Positions 16,901 to 24,425 of a DNA stretch of 64,000 nucleotides are shown here, piece by piece. Both the position numbers and the translations under genes were made by a program. The stretch is taken from contig NZ_JAGIQL010000008.1 in NCBI RefSeq assembly GCF_017813245.1, positions 20,325 to 84,324 on the forward strand, written 5' to 3'. Source of the DNA: Streptomyces montanisoli. Lineage in GTDB: Bacteria > Actinomycetota > Actinomycetes > Streptomycetales > Streptomycetaceae. The notes beneath the pieces were generated by a model, which made no database searches, was not told the DNA's origin, and was given only the letters and a program-made list of their open reading frames with translations. Numbering within the stretch: position 1 is the stretch's first letter; the number at the start of each line of letters is the position of its first letter.

Positions 16901-17601
16901 GCACGTACGGCGCGGGGCTGCTCCAGCTCATCGACAGCCGCGACTGGCGCACCGACGCCGACCTCGCCGAGGTCTACACGGCGTGGGGCGGCTACGCGTA
17001 CGGGCGCGGGCTCGAAGGGCGGGCGGCGCGCGAGGAGATGGAGTCCGCGTACCGGAGGATCGCGGTCGCGGCGAAGAACACCGACACGCGCGAGCACGAC
17101 ATCGCCGACTCGGACGACTACTACCAGTACCACGGCGGCATGGTCGCCACGGTCCGCGCGCTGAAGGGCACGGCACCCGAGGCGTACGTGGGCGACTCGA
17201 CGCGCCCGGAGACCGTCCGCACGCGCACGCTGGTGGAGGAGACGTCCCGGGTGTTCCGCGCGCGGGTCGTCAACCCGCGCTGGATCGAGGCGATGCGGCG
17301 CCACGGCTACAAGGGCGCGTTCGAACTCGCCGCGACCGTGGACTACTTGTTCGGCTACGACGCGACGACGGGTGTGGTCGCCGACTGGATGTACGACAAG
17401 CTGACGGAGACGTACGTACTCGACGAGCAGAACCGCGAGTTCCTCCAGCAGGCCAACCCGTGGGCCCTGCACGGCATGGCGGAACGCCTCCTGGAGGCGG
17501 AGTCCCGCGGCATGTGGGCGAAGCCGGACCCGCGCGTGCTCGCGGAGCTGCGGCAGGTCTTCCTGGAGACGGAGGGCGACCTGGAGTCGGACGAGGCCTA
17601 G
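13930..17601 (+). CDS. cobN: Cobaltochelatase CobN subunit
   Basis: 1,223 residues, normal for CobN. It is the large subunit of the ATP-dependent chelatase that inserts cobalt into hydrogenobyrinic a,c-diamide, working with ChlI/ChlD-like AAA partners that are not in this window. Motifs: [24 protein letters not shown]-like [46 protein letters not shown], and [20 protein letters not shown] near the C-terminus. ATG 13930 lies 10 bases after GAGGAAGG and 46 bp after the B12 riboswitch. Residues about 150-175 contain an Ala/Lys/Asp duplication ([17 protein letters not shown]). Its TAG stop shares two bases with the stop of the convergent S9 peptidase gene. Confidence 0.95.
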   Translation: [1223 protein letters not shown]

Positions 17602-19745
17602 CGGGTACTTCCGGCGTCCAAGTTGCGCAGCAGGAACTCCAGTTGGTGCTCCAGCATCCGGGCGAACGTGTCGCCGGCCGATGCGGCGTGCGTCGTCCCG
17701 CTCAGTGGCAGCACCTCGTGCGGTTTCCCGGCGGCCAGCAGCGCGGCGGACAGCCGCAGCGTGCCGGCCACGAAGACGTTGTCGTCCGCGAGACCGTGCA
17801 CCAGCAGGAGCGGGCGGCGGAGCTTCGGGGCATCGGCGAGCAGTGACGACGTCTCGTAGTGCTCCGGGTAGCGGTCGGGCGAACCGAGGTAGCGCTCCTT
17901 CCAGCAGGCGTCGTACAGCCGCTGGTCGGTGACCGGGGCGCCCGCCACCGCGGCGTGGAAGACGTCGGGCCGGCGCAGCACCGCGGCGGCGGCCAGCGTC
18001 CCGCTGAACGACCAGCCGCGGATGGCGACCCGGCCGAGGTCGAGCTCCGGGCGCCGCTCGGCGGTCGCGTGCAGGGCGGCGACCTGGTCGGCCAGGGCCG
18101 GGCCGACCAGGTCACCGTGGATCTCCTTCTCCCAGCGCGGCCCGCGCCCCGGCGTTCCGGCGCCGTCCGCCACCAGCACCGCGAAGCCCTGTTCCGCGAA
18201 CCACTGCGAGACGAAGTCGTGACCGCTCTGCTCGGCCAGCACCTTCTGCAACGCGGGGCCGCCGTAGGGGTCGAGGAGCACCGGCAGCGGTGCGTCGCCT
18301 GGCCGGTGCCAGGACGGCAGGAAGAGGTGCGTGCGCAGGGCGCGCGGCCCGACGGCGGCGGACTCGACGCGCAGTTCGAGCAGGGGCCGCTGGGCGTGCG
18401 AGACGATCTCGACGGGCGCGGCGGCGGTGTAGTCCGCCCGAGGTCGGCCGTTGTGTCCGGCCGCCTGCCGGTGCACGGAGGTACGCGAGCCCGGCAGGTC
18501 CGGCGTGCGGGCGGTGTGCACGAGCGTGCCGCCGCCGAACACACCGGAGTGCACCCCCGGCTGCTCGGTCAGTCGGCGAACGCCCTGTTCAGGGCGGTAG
18601 CTCCACAGGTGGCGCTCGGTGGGCTCCTCGGCGGCCACGAAGAACACCGTCTCGCCGTCCACCGCGAGCACCTCGTGCAACTGCAATCCGTCAGGCGTCA
18701 CCGGCGCGCCCCCGACGCTCAAGTGCCGGGTGGCGCCCCGGTCGAGGGTGTCGACCAGCAGGCCGGTGGCCATGCGCGCGGGCACCCCCGGCACCAGCAA
18801 CTCCACCCAGCGCTCGTCCTGCCGCTCGGCCAGCAGGCGGGTCGTACCGTCCACCGGATCGACGGCCAGCACCTTGAGCGTGCGCTGGTCGCGGCTGAGC
18901 ACGGCGGCGAACGGGCCGTGCTCGTCCCAGCCGGCCACCGGCACGTACTCGAACGCGTCGCGGTCCCACCGCACTTGCTGCCGTTTGCCCGCCAGGTCCG
19001 CGATCCAGAGTGTGACCTCGGCGTTGGCGGTACCGACTTGCGGATAGCGCATGGCGCGCGGTGGCTTGGCAGGGTCGGCCGGTTCGGAGAGGTACCGGAG
19101 CTGAACCTCGCGGTTGTCCACCCGGGTGGCCAGCAGCCGGTCCCCGTCCGGCGCCCACCAGTACGCACGGTGGCGTCCCATCGACTCGCTCGCCGCGTGC
19201 TCGGGCAGGCCGAAGAAGACGTCGGGACCCTCCGCCGGGTCCGGCGTGGCGACCGTCCGATCGCCGCCGCCGTCGGCGCCGATCACCCGGAGCGCGCCGC
19301 CGGAGACGTAGGCGACGTGCCGGCCGTCCGGGGACGGGCGCGGGTCCACCACCGGCTGCCGAGCGGGCAGCTCCCGGAGGGCGCCTGAGCCGGTCTCCAC
19401 CACCCACAGCCGACCGGAGAGCGCGAAGACGGCCAGCCGGGTGGCCGTGTCGGTGGCGTAGTCGGTGATCCCGGCGGCCTGCTGCCGTGCGCGCTCGCGC
19501 CGGACGCGCTCCTCCTCCGGCACCTCGTCGGCCGCGCCGCCCAGCAGTTCGGCGGGGTCGGCCAGCAGCCGCTCCTCACCGGTCGCCACGTCGAGCACCC
19601 ACAGGCACCCGACCGGATCGTCCCCCGCCCGGCTCCGCACGAACAGAACGGCGTCACCGTCCGGCGCCACGGTGAACCGGGCAGGCGCGCCGAGGGTGTA
19701 GCGGCGGGTGCGGGTGAACTGTCGGGGAAGGTCGGAAGTCGGCAT
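17598..19745 (-). CDS. S9-family (prolyl oligopeptidase/DPP4-like) serine peptidase
   Basis: 715 residues from ATG 19745. The N-terminal 430 or so residues are a beta-propeller (repeated strands such as RLWVVETGSGALRELPARQPVVDPRPSPDGRHVAYVSGGALRVI); the C-terminal alpha/beta-hydrolase carries the nucleophile in GWSFSGTLAA (family consensus GWSYGG), the Asp in HGLADDNV and the His in SGTTHAA. PYGGPALQKV forms the oxyanion region. It removes N-terminal dipeptides or cleaves after Pro/Ala in short peptides. No signal peptide, so cytoplasmic. Convergent with cobN with interlocked stop codons (17598-17601). Confidence 0.9.
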   Translation of the reverse strand: MPTSDLPRQFTRTRRYTLGAPARFTVAPDGDAVLFVRSRAGDDPVGCLWVLDVATGEERLLADPAELLGGAADEVPEEERVRRERARQQAAGITDYATDTATRLAVFALSGRLWVVETGSGALRELPARQPVVDPRPSPDGRHVAYVSGGALRVIGADGGGDRTVATPDPAEGPDVFFGLPEHAASESMGRHRAYWWAPDGDRLLATRVDNREVQLRYLSEPADPAKPPRAMRYPQVGTANAEVTLWIADLAGKRQQVRWDRDAFEYVPVAGWDEHGPFAAVLSRDQRTLKVLAVDPVDGTTRLLAERQDERWVELLVPGVPARMATGLLVDTLDRGATRHLSVGGAPVTPDGLQLHEVLAVDGETVFFVAAEEPTERHLWSYRPEQGVRRLTEQPGVHSGVFGGGTLVHTARTPDLPGSRTSVHRQAAGHNGRPRADYTAAAPVEIVSHAQRPLLELRVESAAVGPRALRTHLFLPSWHRPGDAPLPVLLDPYGGPALQKVLAEQSGHDFVSQWFAEQGFAVLVADGAGTPGRGPRWEKEIHGDLVGPALADQVAALHATAERRPELDLGRVAIRGWSFSGTLAAAAVLRRPDVFHAAVAGAPVTDQRLYDACWKERYLGSPDRYPEHYETSSLLADAPKLRRPLLLVHGLADDNVFVAGTLRLSAALLAAGKPHEVLPLSGTTHAASAGDTFARMLEHQLEFLLRNLDAGSTR

Positions 19746-19822
19746 GCCCGACACTGTGACACCCGCGCGAGGCGGCGGCGCCGCATTTTCCGGCGCCCAC
19801 CTGACGCGGCCGCCGGCTCCGC

Positions 19823-21025
19823 TCAACTCAGAGAGACGTCCCTGACGAACACGAGCCCGTCGCACATGGCCAAGTGGTCCGGATCGAGGGGCGCGTAGCC
19901 GAACCACGGAGACTCGCGGTGCGCGGGCCGCATGTCGGCGACAACGCCGGCGAGTTGGGGCACGTCGACGAGACAGCGGTCCCGCGGCAGCGCGTACAGG
20001 AGGCCCTCGACGGTGTCAGGGGGCGGGGCGTCCACGCCTCGGTGCGTGATCGTGCCGAGGGCCGTAGCGAGGAATGCGTACTCCTTGCCCAGGCGCGCGC
20101 TCACCAGCGCGCCGGCGCTCCACCACTCCACCGGCCCTTGCCACATCCGCATCGAGCTCTTGGGCCGCTGGAGATGGCCGTTGTGCGCGTGGACGAGTGC
20201 CGGGCCCCGTTCGGCGAGGGCGAGGAGGTTGGCGGCCATCATCGCGTCGCGCACACCGAGCAGCCGCGCCATGCGGGCGGGTGAGGCGTCGGCCATCCAG
20301 TGGTGGTAGCGCAGCAGGCCGGTGGCAGTGCGCCCGTACAGGCGCGCACGGTCCCAGTCGTCCCGCGACGTCGTCGCGATCAGGTGCGGGGTCTGCTCGT
20401 CGAGCAGCGCCACGAGGTCGTCGGCGATCAGCCGCAGCCGAGCGGCGTCGGCCGACTGACCCACGGACCGGGCGGGGTCCGTCATCGCGGCGGGATCGGT
20501 CCACCGGTCGTCGGCGCCGAGCAGTTGGTCGAGCGCTTCCGGGGAACAGGGGAGCAGGTGCTGGTCCACCAGCGCCGAAAGACAGCGGTGGAGCGCGGTG
20601 AGGGCCTGCCGGGGGCTCGCGGCGCCGGTGATCTCCAGCGGGCCGTCGACACCGGCGAAACGCAGCCGGTCGGACCCGGTCCGTCCCTCGTTGAACGCGC
20701 GCATCCAGCGCACGAGTTCACGGTTGGCGGCGGAGGCGCCCCAGCCGTGGCTGAAACCGTGGGCCATGACGTCGTCGAGGGTGGACGTGCCGGCGGTGAC
20801 GTAGTCGTCGACGACCAGCCCCCTCATGCAGTCGCTCTCGACCGCGATCGTCCGGTAGCCCTCCTGCTCGACGAGGAGCCGGAACAACTCGTTGCGCAGG
20901 TCGAGCAGAGCGTCCTCGCCGTGGGTGGGCTCACCAAGGGCGAGGAGCGAGGGTCGGCGGGGGAGCAGTTCCATGACGGCGGAGGCCTCGACGGAACGGA
21001 CGGCGTCCTTGATGTCAGTAGCCAT
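19823..21025 (-). CDS. Erythromycin-esterase-like protein
   Basis: 400 residues from ATG 21025. Hallmarks of the Ere/succinoglycan-biosynthesis esterase family: LLALGEPTHGEDALLDLRNELFRLLVEQEGYRTIAVESD (GExTHG at residues 31-36 supplies the catalytic His and Glu), HGFSHGWGASAANRELVRWMRAFNEG, MAANLLALAERGPALVHAHNGHLQR and VDVPQL. Known members hydrolyse macrolide lactones, but many homologues have unknown substrates. A double-MerR regulator is divergent with 58 bp between and a clean dyad 4 bp from this start, so drug-inducible control is likely. Real macrolide esterase activity is only an inference. Confidence 0.85.
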   Translation of the reverse strand: MATDIKDAVRSVEASAVMELLPRRPSLLALGEPTHGEDALLDLRNELFRLLVEQEGYRTIAVESDCMRGLVVDDYVTAGTSTLDDVMAHGFSHGWGASAANRELVRWMRAFNEGRTGSDRLRFAGVDGPLEITGAASPRQALTALHRCLSALVDQHLLPCSPEALDQLLGADDRWTDPAAMTDPARSVGQSADAARLRLIADDLVALLDEQTPHLIATTSRDDWDRARLYGRTATGLLRYHHWMADASPARMARLLGVRDAMMAANLLALAERGPALVHAHNGHLQRPKSSMRMWQGPVEWWSAGALVSARLGKEYAFLATALGTITHRGVDAPPPDTVEGLLYALPRDRCLVDVPQLAGVVADMRPAHRESPWFGYAPLDPDHLAMCDGLVFVRDVSLS

Positions 21026-21028
21026 GGA

Positions 21029-21046
21029 TTCAACCGTATCGTTGAA
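21029..21046. promoter_or_regulatory. Operator dyad between esterase and double-MerR genes
   Basis: TTCAACCGTATCGTTGAA: perfect 6-bp arms around a 6-bp centre, 18 bp in all, ending 4 bp from the esterase start codon and 37 bp before the merR start. Size and symmetry fit a MerR-type site placed over the core promoter of the divergent pair. Confidence 0.6.
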
Positions 21047-21083
21047 CTCTCGATGGAAACTTTCCCTCACCAAGGCCGGTTGC

Positions 21084-21809
21084 ATGACCCGAAAGCTTCA
21101 AACCCTTGAGCATCTGAGGCCGATCGACCTGGCGCGCGGGCACGGCCTGTCCACGCAGGCGGTCAGGAACTACGAGGAGGCCGGCATCCTCCCGGCCGCC
21201 GACCGCACACCGCACGGCTACCGCACCTACACGCCGTCGCACGCGGCAGCCCTGCGCGCGTTCCTCGCCCTGCTGCCGGGCCACGGCCACCGGACGGCGG
21301 CGTCGATCATGCGGGCCGTGAACGAGGGAACGCCCGACACGGCGTTCCGCCTCGTCGACGAGAGCCACGCCCAGCTCCTCGACGACCGCCGGACCCTCCA
21401 GGCGGTGGAAAGAGCCCTCCACGACCTGGACCCCACGGCGGCGACCGGGCCCGCGCCCGGCGCGAACGAGAGGTTCATCGGACCGCTCGCCGCCCACCTG
21501 GGCATCCGTCCTGCGACCCTGCGCAAGTGGGAGCGCGCCGGCCTGGTGAGCCCGCGCCGGGACCCGAGGACCGGGTACCGCGTCTACACCGAGGCCGACG
21601 TGCGGGATGCCCGCCTGGCCCACCAGCTCAGGCGCGGCGGCTACCTGCTGGACCAGATCGCCCCGCTGATCGCCCAGGTACGCTCCGCCGGCGGCCTCGA
21701 CCCGCTGGAGGCCACGCTCTCGGCCTGGCACGATCGGCTGTCCGCCCGCGGCCGGGCGATGCTGATGGGGGCGGTCGAGCTGGAGGCGTACTTGCGCGAG
21801 CGCGGATGA
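21084..21809 (+). CDS. MerR-type regulator with two HTH domains
   Basis: 241 residues from ATG 21084. Two MerR winged helices lie in tandem: residues about 9-50 (HLRPIDLARGHGLSTQAVRNYEEAGILPAADRTPHGYRTYT) and about 127-200 (FIGPLAAHLGIRPATLRKWERAGLVSPRRDPRTGYRVYTEADVRDARLAHQLRRGGYLLDQIAPLI). Ordinary MerR proteins have one and dimerise through a coiled coil; this one may act as a built-in dimer. The C-terminal part is helical with no cysteine metal site or TipAS-like drug pocket. It probably controls the divergent esterase via the dyad at 21029-21046. Confidence 0.85.
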   Translation: MTRKLQTLEHLRPIDLARGHGLSTQAVRNYEEAGILPAADRTPHGYRTYTPSHAAALRAFLALLPGHGHRTAASIMRAVNEGTPDTAFRLVDESHAQLLDDRRTLQAVERALHDLDPTAATGPAPGANERFIGPLAAHLGIRPATLRKWERAGLVSPRRDPRTGYRVYTEADVRDARLAHQLRRGGYLLDQIAPLIAQVRSAGGLDPLEATLSAWHDRLSARGRAMLMGAVELEAYLRERG

Positions 21810-21871
21810 GAAGGGGCCGGCCCGCCTGCCGGGCGCGAGCCGCTCACGCCCTCGCCGGGGCTTCGCGGCGG

Positions 21872-21901
21872 CCCCTCACTCTCCGGCCCCTCACTCTCCG
21901 G
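21872..21901. repeat. Two 15-bp tandem copies at the 3' end of a DUF664 gene
   Basis: CCCCTCACTCTCCGG occurs twice without a gap (21872-21886, 21887-21901). The DUF664 stop (TCA on the plus strand, 21891-21893) lies in the second copy. Confidence 0.8.
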
Positions 21902-22424
21902 TCCGCCCATCGACGAGCTCACGCGCGATGTCGAGTTGACCGACGTGGCGTGCGTATTCCTGAAGCAGATGGAAGAGGATCCTTCCGAGGGTCGGCGCCT
22001 CTTCGGGAGTCCGGAAGCGGCCGCCCGTGCGGGCCGGCTCGGTCAAAGGGGCATCGGCTGAGAGCGCCCTCGACTTGGCGACTTCGGCCAGGTAACCGTC
22101 CAGGACCTCCGTGGTGGGTCGGCTCACCGGCACGCTCCACTCGGCCTCGTCACCGCCGGGCGGGTAGGCGAGGACGTCCTCGGCGGCAAATCCCCACCGC
22201 ATCCAGCGCCGTTCGACCCAACCGAGGTGCTGTACCAGGCCAAGCGGCGACCAACCCAGTGGCTGAACCGGAGCGCGGAGCTGCTCGTCGGAGAGTCCGT
22301 CGATCTTTCGCATCAGAGCCTGGCGATACCAGTGGAGATAGCCCAGGAGAAGTTCTCTCGGGTCGGAGACCTTGACTCCGGGGCCTTCGAGGAGGGCGGG
22401 AACCTGCTCCGATGGCGTCTGCAT
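21891..22424 (-). CDS. DUF664/DinB-fold protein
   Basis: 177 residues. Four-helix DinB-like fold with the DUF664 marks: ELLLGYLHWYRQALMRKIDGLSDEQLRAPVQPLGWSPLGLVQHLGWVERRWMRW near the start and GRILFHLLQEYARHVGQLDIARELVDG at the end. The three His residues (in LVQHLGWVE and EYARHVGQLD) are the usual metal ligands of the fold. Members include bacillithiol/mycothiol-dependent transferases and many uncharacterised enzymes; the thiol-transferase role is possible here because actinomycetes use mycothiol. Convergent with the merR gene. A second DUF664 gene occurs at 37345. Confidence 0.85.
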   Translation of the reverse strand: MQTPSEQVPALLEGPGVKVSDPRELLLGYLHWYRQALMRKIDGLSDEQLRAPVQPLGWSPLGLVQHLGWVERRWMRWGFAAEDVLAYPPGGDEAEWSVPVSRPTTEVLDGYLAEVAKSRALSADAPLTEPARTGGRFRTPEEAPTLGRILFHLLQEYARHVGQLDIARELVDGRTGE

Positions 22425-22610
22425 TCCTCGACGGTAGTGCAGGTACCCGGCGCCGCGGCCGGGTGACGCCGCACATCGTCAGCCCGTTGTCCCGGCCTCC
22501 GGTCCGCAGGCCCGCACATACGTCGACGCGATCACCGGTCACCTGGACCGTTCAGCGACTGACAGGCGCTGAGGGGCGGCCACGCCGATCCGGCGTGCCG
22601 GCACGGGGGT

Positions 22611-22628
22611 GTATACGTGAACGTATAC
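22611..22628. promoter_or_regulatory. Operator/promoter of the RHH antitoxin-PIN-like pair
   Basis: GTATACGTGAACGTATAC: perfect 8-bp arms with 2 bp between. The right arm includes TATACT (22624-22629), a good -10 box only 6 bp before ATG 22636, so the transcript would be leaderless and the bound antitoxin would cover the -10. A second palindrome, CGTGCCGGCACG, lies at 22594-22605. Confidence 0.7.
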
Positions 22629-22635
22629 TCGCATC

Positions 22636-22899
22636 ATGTCTGACGCCATGATCCGTGTGTCCGCCGAGGTCCGCGACCGTCTTGCCGTGCTCGCGGAATC
22701 CAGAGGAACGTCGATCCGTGCCCTGGTGCGGGAGTTCGCCGAGTCGACCCTGACCGATGAGGAGAGGCGGGAGCGGGCGGAGCGGTCCCGTGCCTACCTG
22801 GCCGAGCATTTCGGCGTCGAGGTAACCGACGAGGAGAGTGCGGCGATGGGCGTGAAGCTCCGTGAGGCGTTCGCCCGGCAGCAGGGCCGCGCCGCGTGA
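22636..22899 (+). CDS. Ribbon-helix-helix antitoxin
   Basis: 87 residues. MSDAMIRVSAEVRDRLAVLAESRGTSIRALVREFAEST is a ribbon-helix-helix DNA-binding domain (strand, helix, helix), followed by an acidic helical tail (LTDEERRERAERSRAYLAEHFGVEVTDEESAA) for toxin capture. ATG follows the operator with no room for a ribosome site, pointing to leaderless translation. The downstream gene starts at GTG 22896 inside its stop codon (GTGA), a classic toxin-antitoxin order. Confidence 0.8.
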   Translation: MSDAMIRVSAEVRDRLAVLAESRGTSIRALVREFAESTLTDEERRERAERSRAYLAEHFGVEVTDEESAAMGVKLREAFARQQGRAA

Positions 22900-23282
22900 T
22901 CCTGCACCATCTCGTTCTCGACGCGCCGACTCTGTTGGCGCTCTCCGGCAACCGGCAGGTGTCCGCGCTGATCCATCGGGCGCATTTCGAGACGGAGACC
23001 CGCCTGTGGGCGCCGGTGCTCTCGGTTCTTGAGGCGGACCGTGTGCGCCCAGGCCTGGCCGAGCACCTGGGTCGGTTGGAGGTCGTCCATACGGTCGACC
23101 TGGACTGTCCGGCCGCTTTGGCGGTCGCGCGGTTGCACCACGACGGCGTGCCGCTGGGCACCGCGGCCGCGATCCACGCGGCTCGGCACCTGCCGGAGTG
23201 GGGCGCGGCCGCTCTCGTCGCCACCGTTGAGCCCGAGGGGTACGAGGGCCACGCGGTTCCGGTCCTCGACCTCAACCGCTGA
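22896..23282 (+). CDS. PIN-like (VapC-type) toxin candidate
   Basis: 128 residues from GTG 22896, overlapping the antitoxin stop. The order of elements fits a PIN domain: HHLVLDAPTLLALSGNRQVSALIHRA (first acidic residue Asp9), LWAPVLSVLEADRV (second acidic position), DLDCPAALAVARLHHDGVPLGTAAAIHAARHLP and a final strand. The usual later Asp residues of active VapC are not obvious (LGTAAAIHAA where D-A-x-x-A-A is expected), so it may be a degenerate or distinct PIN-like toxin. Assignment rests mainly on context and fold pattern. Confidence 0.65.
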   Translation: MILHHLVLDAPTLLALSGNRQVSALIHRAHFETETRLWAPVLSVLEADRVRPGLAEHLGRLEVVHTVDLDCPAALAVARLHHDGVPLGTAAAIHAARHLPEWGAAALVATVEPEGYEGHAVPVLDLNR

Positions 23283-23394
23283 GCCACGGCCGCCCCGCCG
23301 TCTCCTGGCCCGCGTGCCTCCCGTGCTCGGCCGGTGAGGACGGGCGTGACAGGGTGGCCGGGGCCAGGACCTGGCCGCCCCCTTGCCGAACCGC

Positions 23395-23937
23395 TCATCC
23401 GCGCTTGACCGGCGTGCGCGCCCGCATCAGGCCGTCAACTGGCGGAGTCATCGGCAACAAGGTTTCAGGGCAAGGAAGTTCGGCCCATACGACTTTGCCA
23501 TGGTCGGTCATGAGGCGGCTGCCCCACCGGCGGCTCAGCGCCTCGACGAGGAAGAGGCCCCGGCCGCTCTCCGCCTCCGCGTCGTCGCTCCGGCCCGGGA
23601 TGCCGGGTTCGCCGTCTCCCGCGTCCCACACCTCGACGCGCAGGCAGGCGTCGCACAGCCGGAGCCGGACCTCCACGACCGCACCTTCCCCGGTATCGGC
23701 GCCCGAGGTGTGTGTCACGGCGTTCGCCACCAGTTCCGAAACGATCAGTTCGGCGTCGTCCCCGCGTCCCGGCACTCCCCAGATGATCAGTGCGTGACGG
23801 ACGAACTCGCGTGCGAGACGGGCCGATTCGAGTGACACCGGAAGCCGCACCCCGGCGACGCGGCAGACTCGGCGTGCGTCCTCGGCGCCCGTGGCGACGT
23901 CCGCCACGGCCTCAGGCGCGCTGCTCCGCCGGCTCAT
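23395..23937 (-). CDS. RsbW-like ATP-binding (HATPase) regulatory protein
   Basis: 180 residues from ATG 23937. Stand-alone GHKL ATPase: N-box ELIVSELVANAVTHT (residues 63-77), DxGxG-type VEVWDAGDGEPGIP (101-114) and G-box ESGRGLFLVEALSRRWGS (123-140). Such single-domain kinases regulate sigma factors or anti-sigma antagonists in Streptomyces; no sigma factor or STAS partner is adjacent. The start overlaps the stop of the resolvase-like gene by 4 bp (ATGA), so the two are co-translated. The pair is divergent to an XRE/DUF397 pair, an arrangement recurrent in this genus. Confidence 0.85.
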   Translation of the reverse strand: MSRRSSAPEAVADVATGAEDARRVCRVAGVRLPVSLESARLAREFVRHALIIWGVPGRGDDAELIVSELVANAVTHTSGADTGEGAVVEVRLRLCDACLRVEVWDAGDGEPGIPGRSDDAEAESGRGLFLVEALSRRWGSRLMTDHGKVVWAELPCPETLLPMTPPVDGLMRARTPVKRG

Positions 23938-24251
23938 CGCGGCGCCCCCACGCTGTGCACCTCGGCACCCCTGGTCCACAGGAGGTGGTCGACAAGGTGC
24001 GCCTGGAGCACGAGGTTCGTGCCCAGGTGCTGGAAGGACGGTACGAGCACCGACCGTGCCCCGGTACGCCCTAACGCCTCGACGAGCTCGTCGAGGGCGG
24101 CGAGGCTGCCCTCCGCGGTCTCCTCGTGGACCTCCACCAGCTCCCACCCGCGCCCCACGGCCCACGCGCGCATCCGCTCCTGGTCGGCCTCGATCTCGTC
24201 GTCCGGTGTGCCGGGATACGCCCGCATGTAGCCGTGGACCTGCTCGGTCAT
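23934..24251 (-). CDS. Resolvase-domain-like protein without catalytic serine
   Basis: 105 residues from ATG 24251 (GAGGAGGAA 5 bases upstream). The fold of a serine-recombinase N-terminal domain is recognisable: VHGYMRAYPGTPDDEIEADQERMRAWAVGRGWELVEVHEE, then ALDELVEALGRTGARSVLVPSFQHLG. The catalytic Ser of the YxRxS motif is missing (YMRAYPG) and there is no HTH half, so it cannot be a working recombinase. Possibly a small regulatory adaptor of the ATPase gene that overlaps it. Confidence 0.65.
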   Translation of the reverse strand: MTEQVHGYMRAYPGTPDDEIEADQERMRAWAVGRGWELVEVHEETAEGSLAALDELVEALGRTGARSVLVPSFQHLGTNLVLQAHLVDHLLWTRGAEVHSVGAPR

Positions 24252-24395
24252 GGGTTCCTCCTCGCGCGGCGGCGCTGGTGGGGCGGCGTGGTCGCGCCCG
24301 GGGAGACCACACGACGCGCGATGTGACCGGAACGTGCCGACCTCATAACGCACCGCAGTGGTGAACGCATGATGCAGCGTGGTCCGACTGAAGTG

Positions 24396-24425
24396 TTGAG
24401 TCAATACTTTCCAGGTAAGTACTAT
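24396..24425 (+). promoter_or_regulatory. Promoter of the XRE/DUF397 pair
   Basis: TTGAGT (24396-24401), 18 bp, TACTAT (24420-24425). The stretch is AT-rich against its surroundings and 65 bp from the start codon. Transcription would begin near 24432. Inside the spacer, TACTT and AAGTA form small inverted repeats that could be a regulator site. Confidence 0.55.

Noticed and set aside
12267..17846. Very long plus-strand open frame (about 1,859 codons) over cobG and cobN
   Set aside because: Arg/Pro/Gly-rich shadow frame, antisense to cobG and out of frame with cobN, both of which carry clear family motifs.
23934..24251. Mobile element based on the resolvase-like gene
   Set aside because: No catalytic serine, no DNA-binding half, no flanking repeats or att sites; it is overlapped by an ATPase gene.
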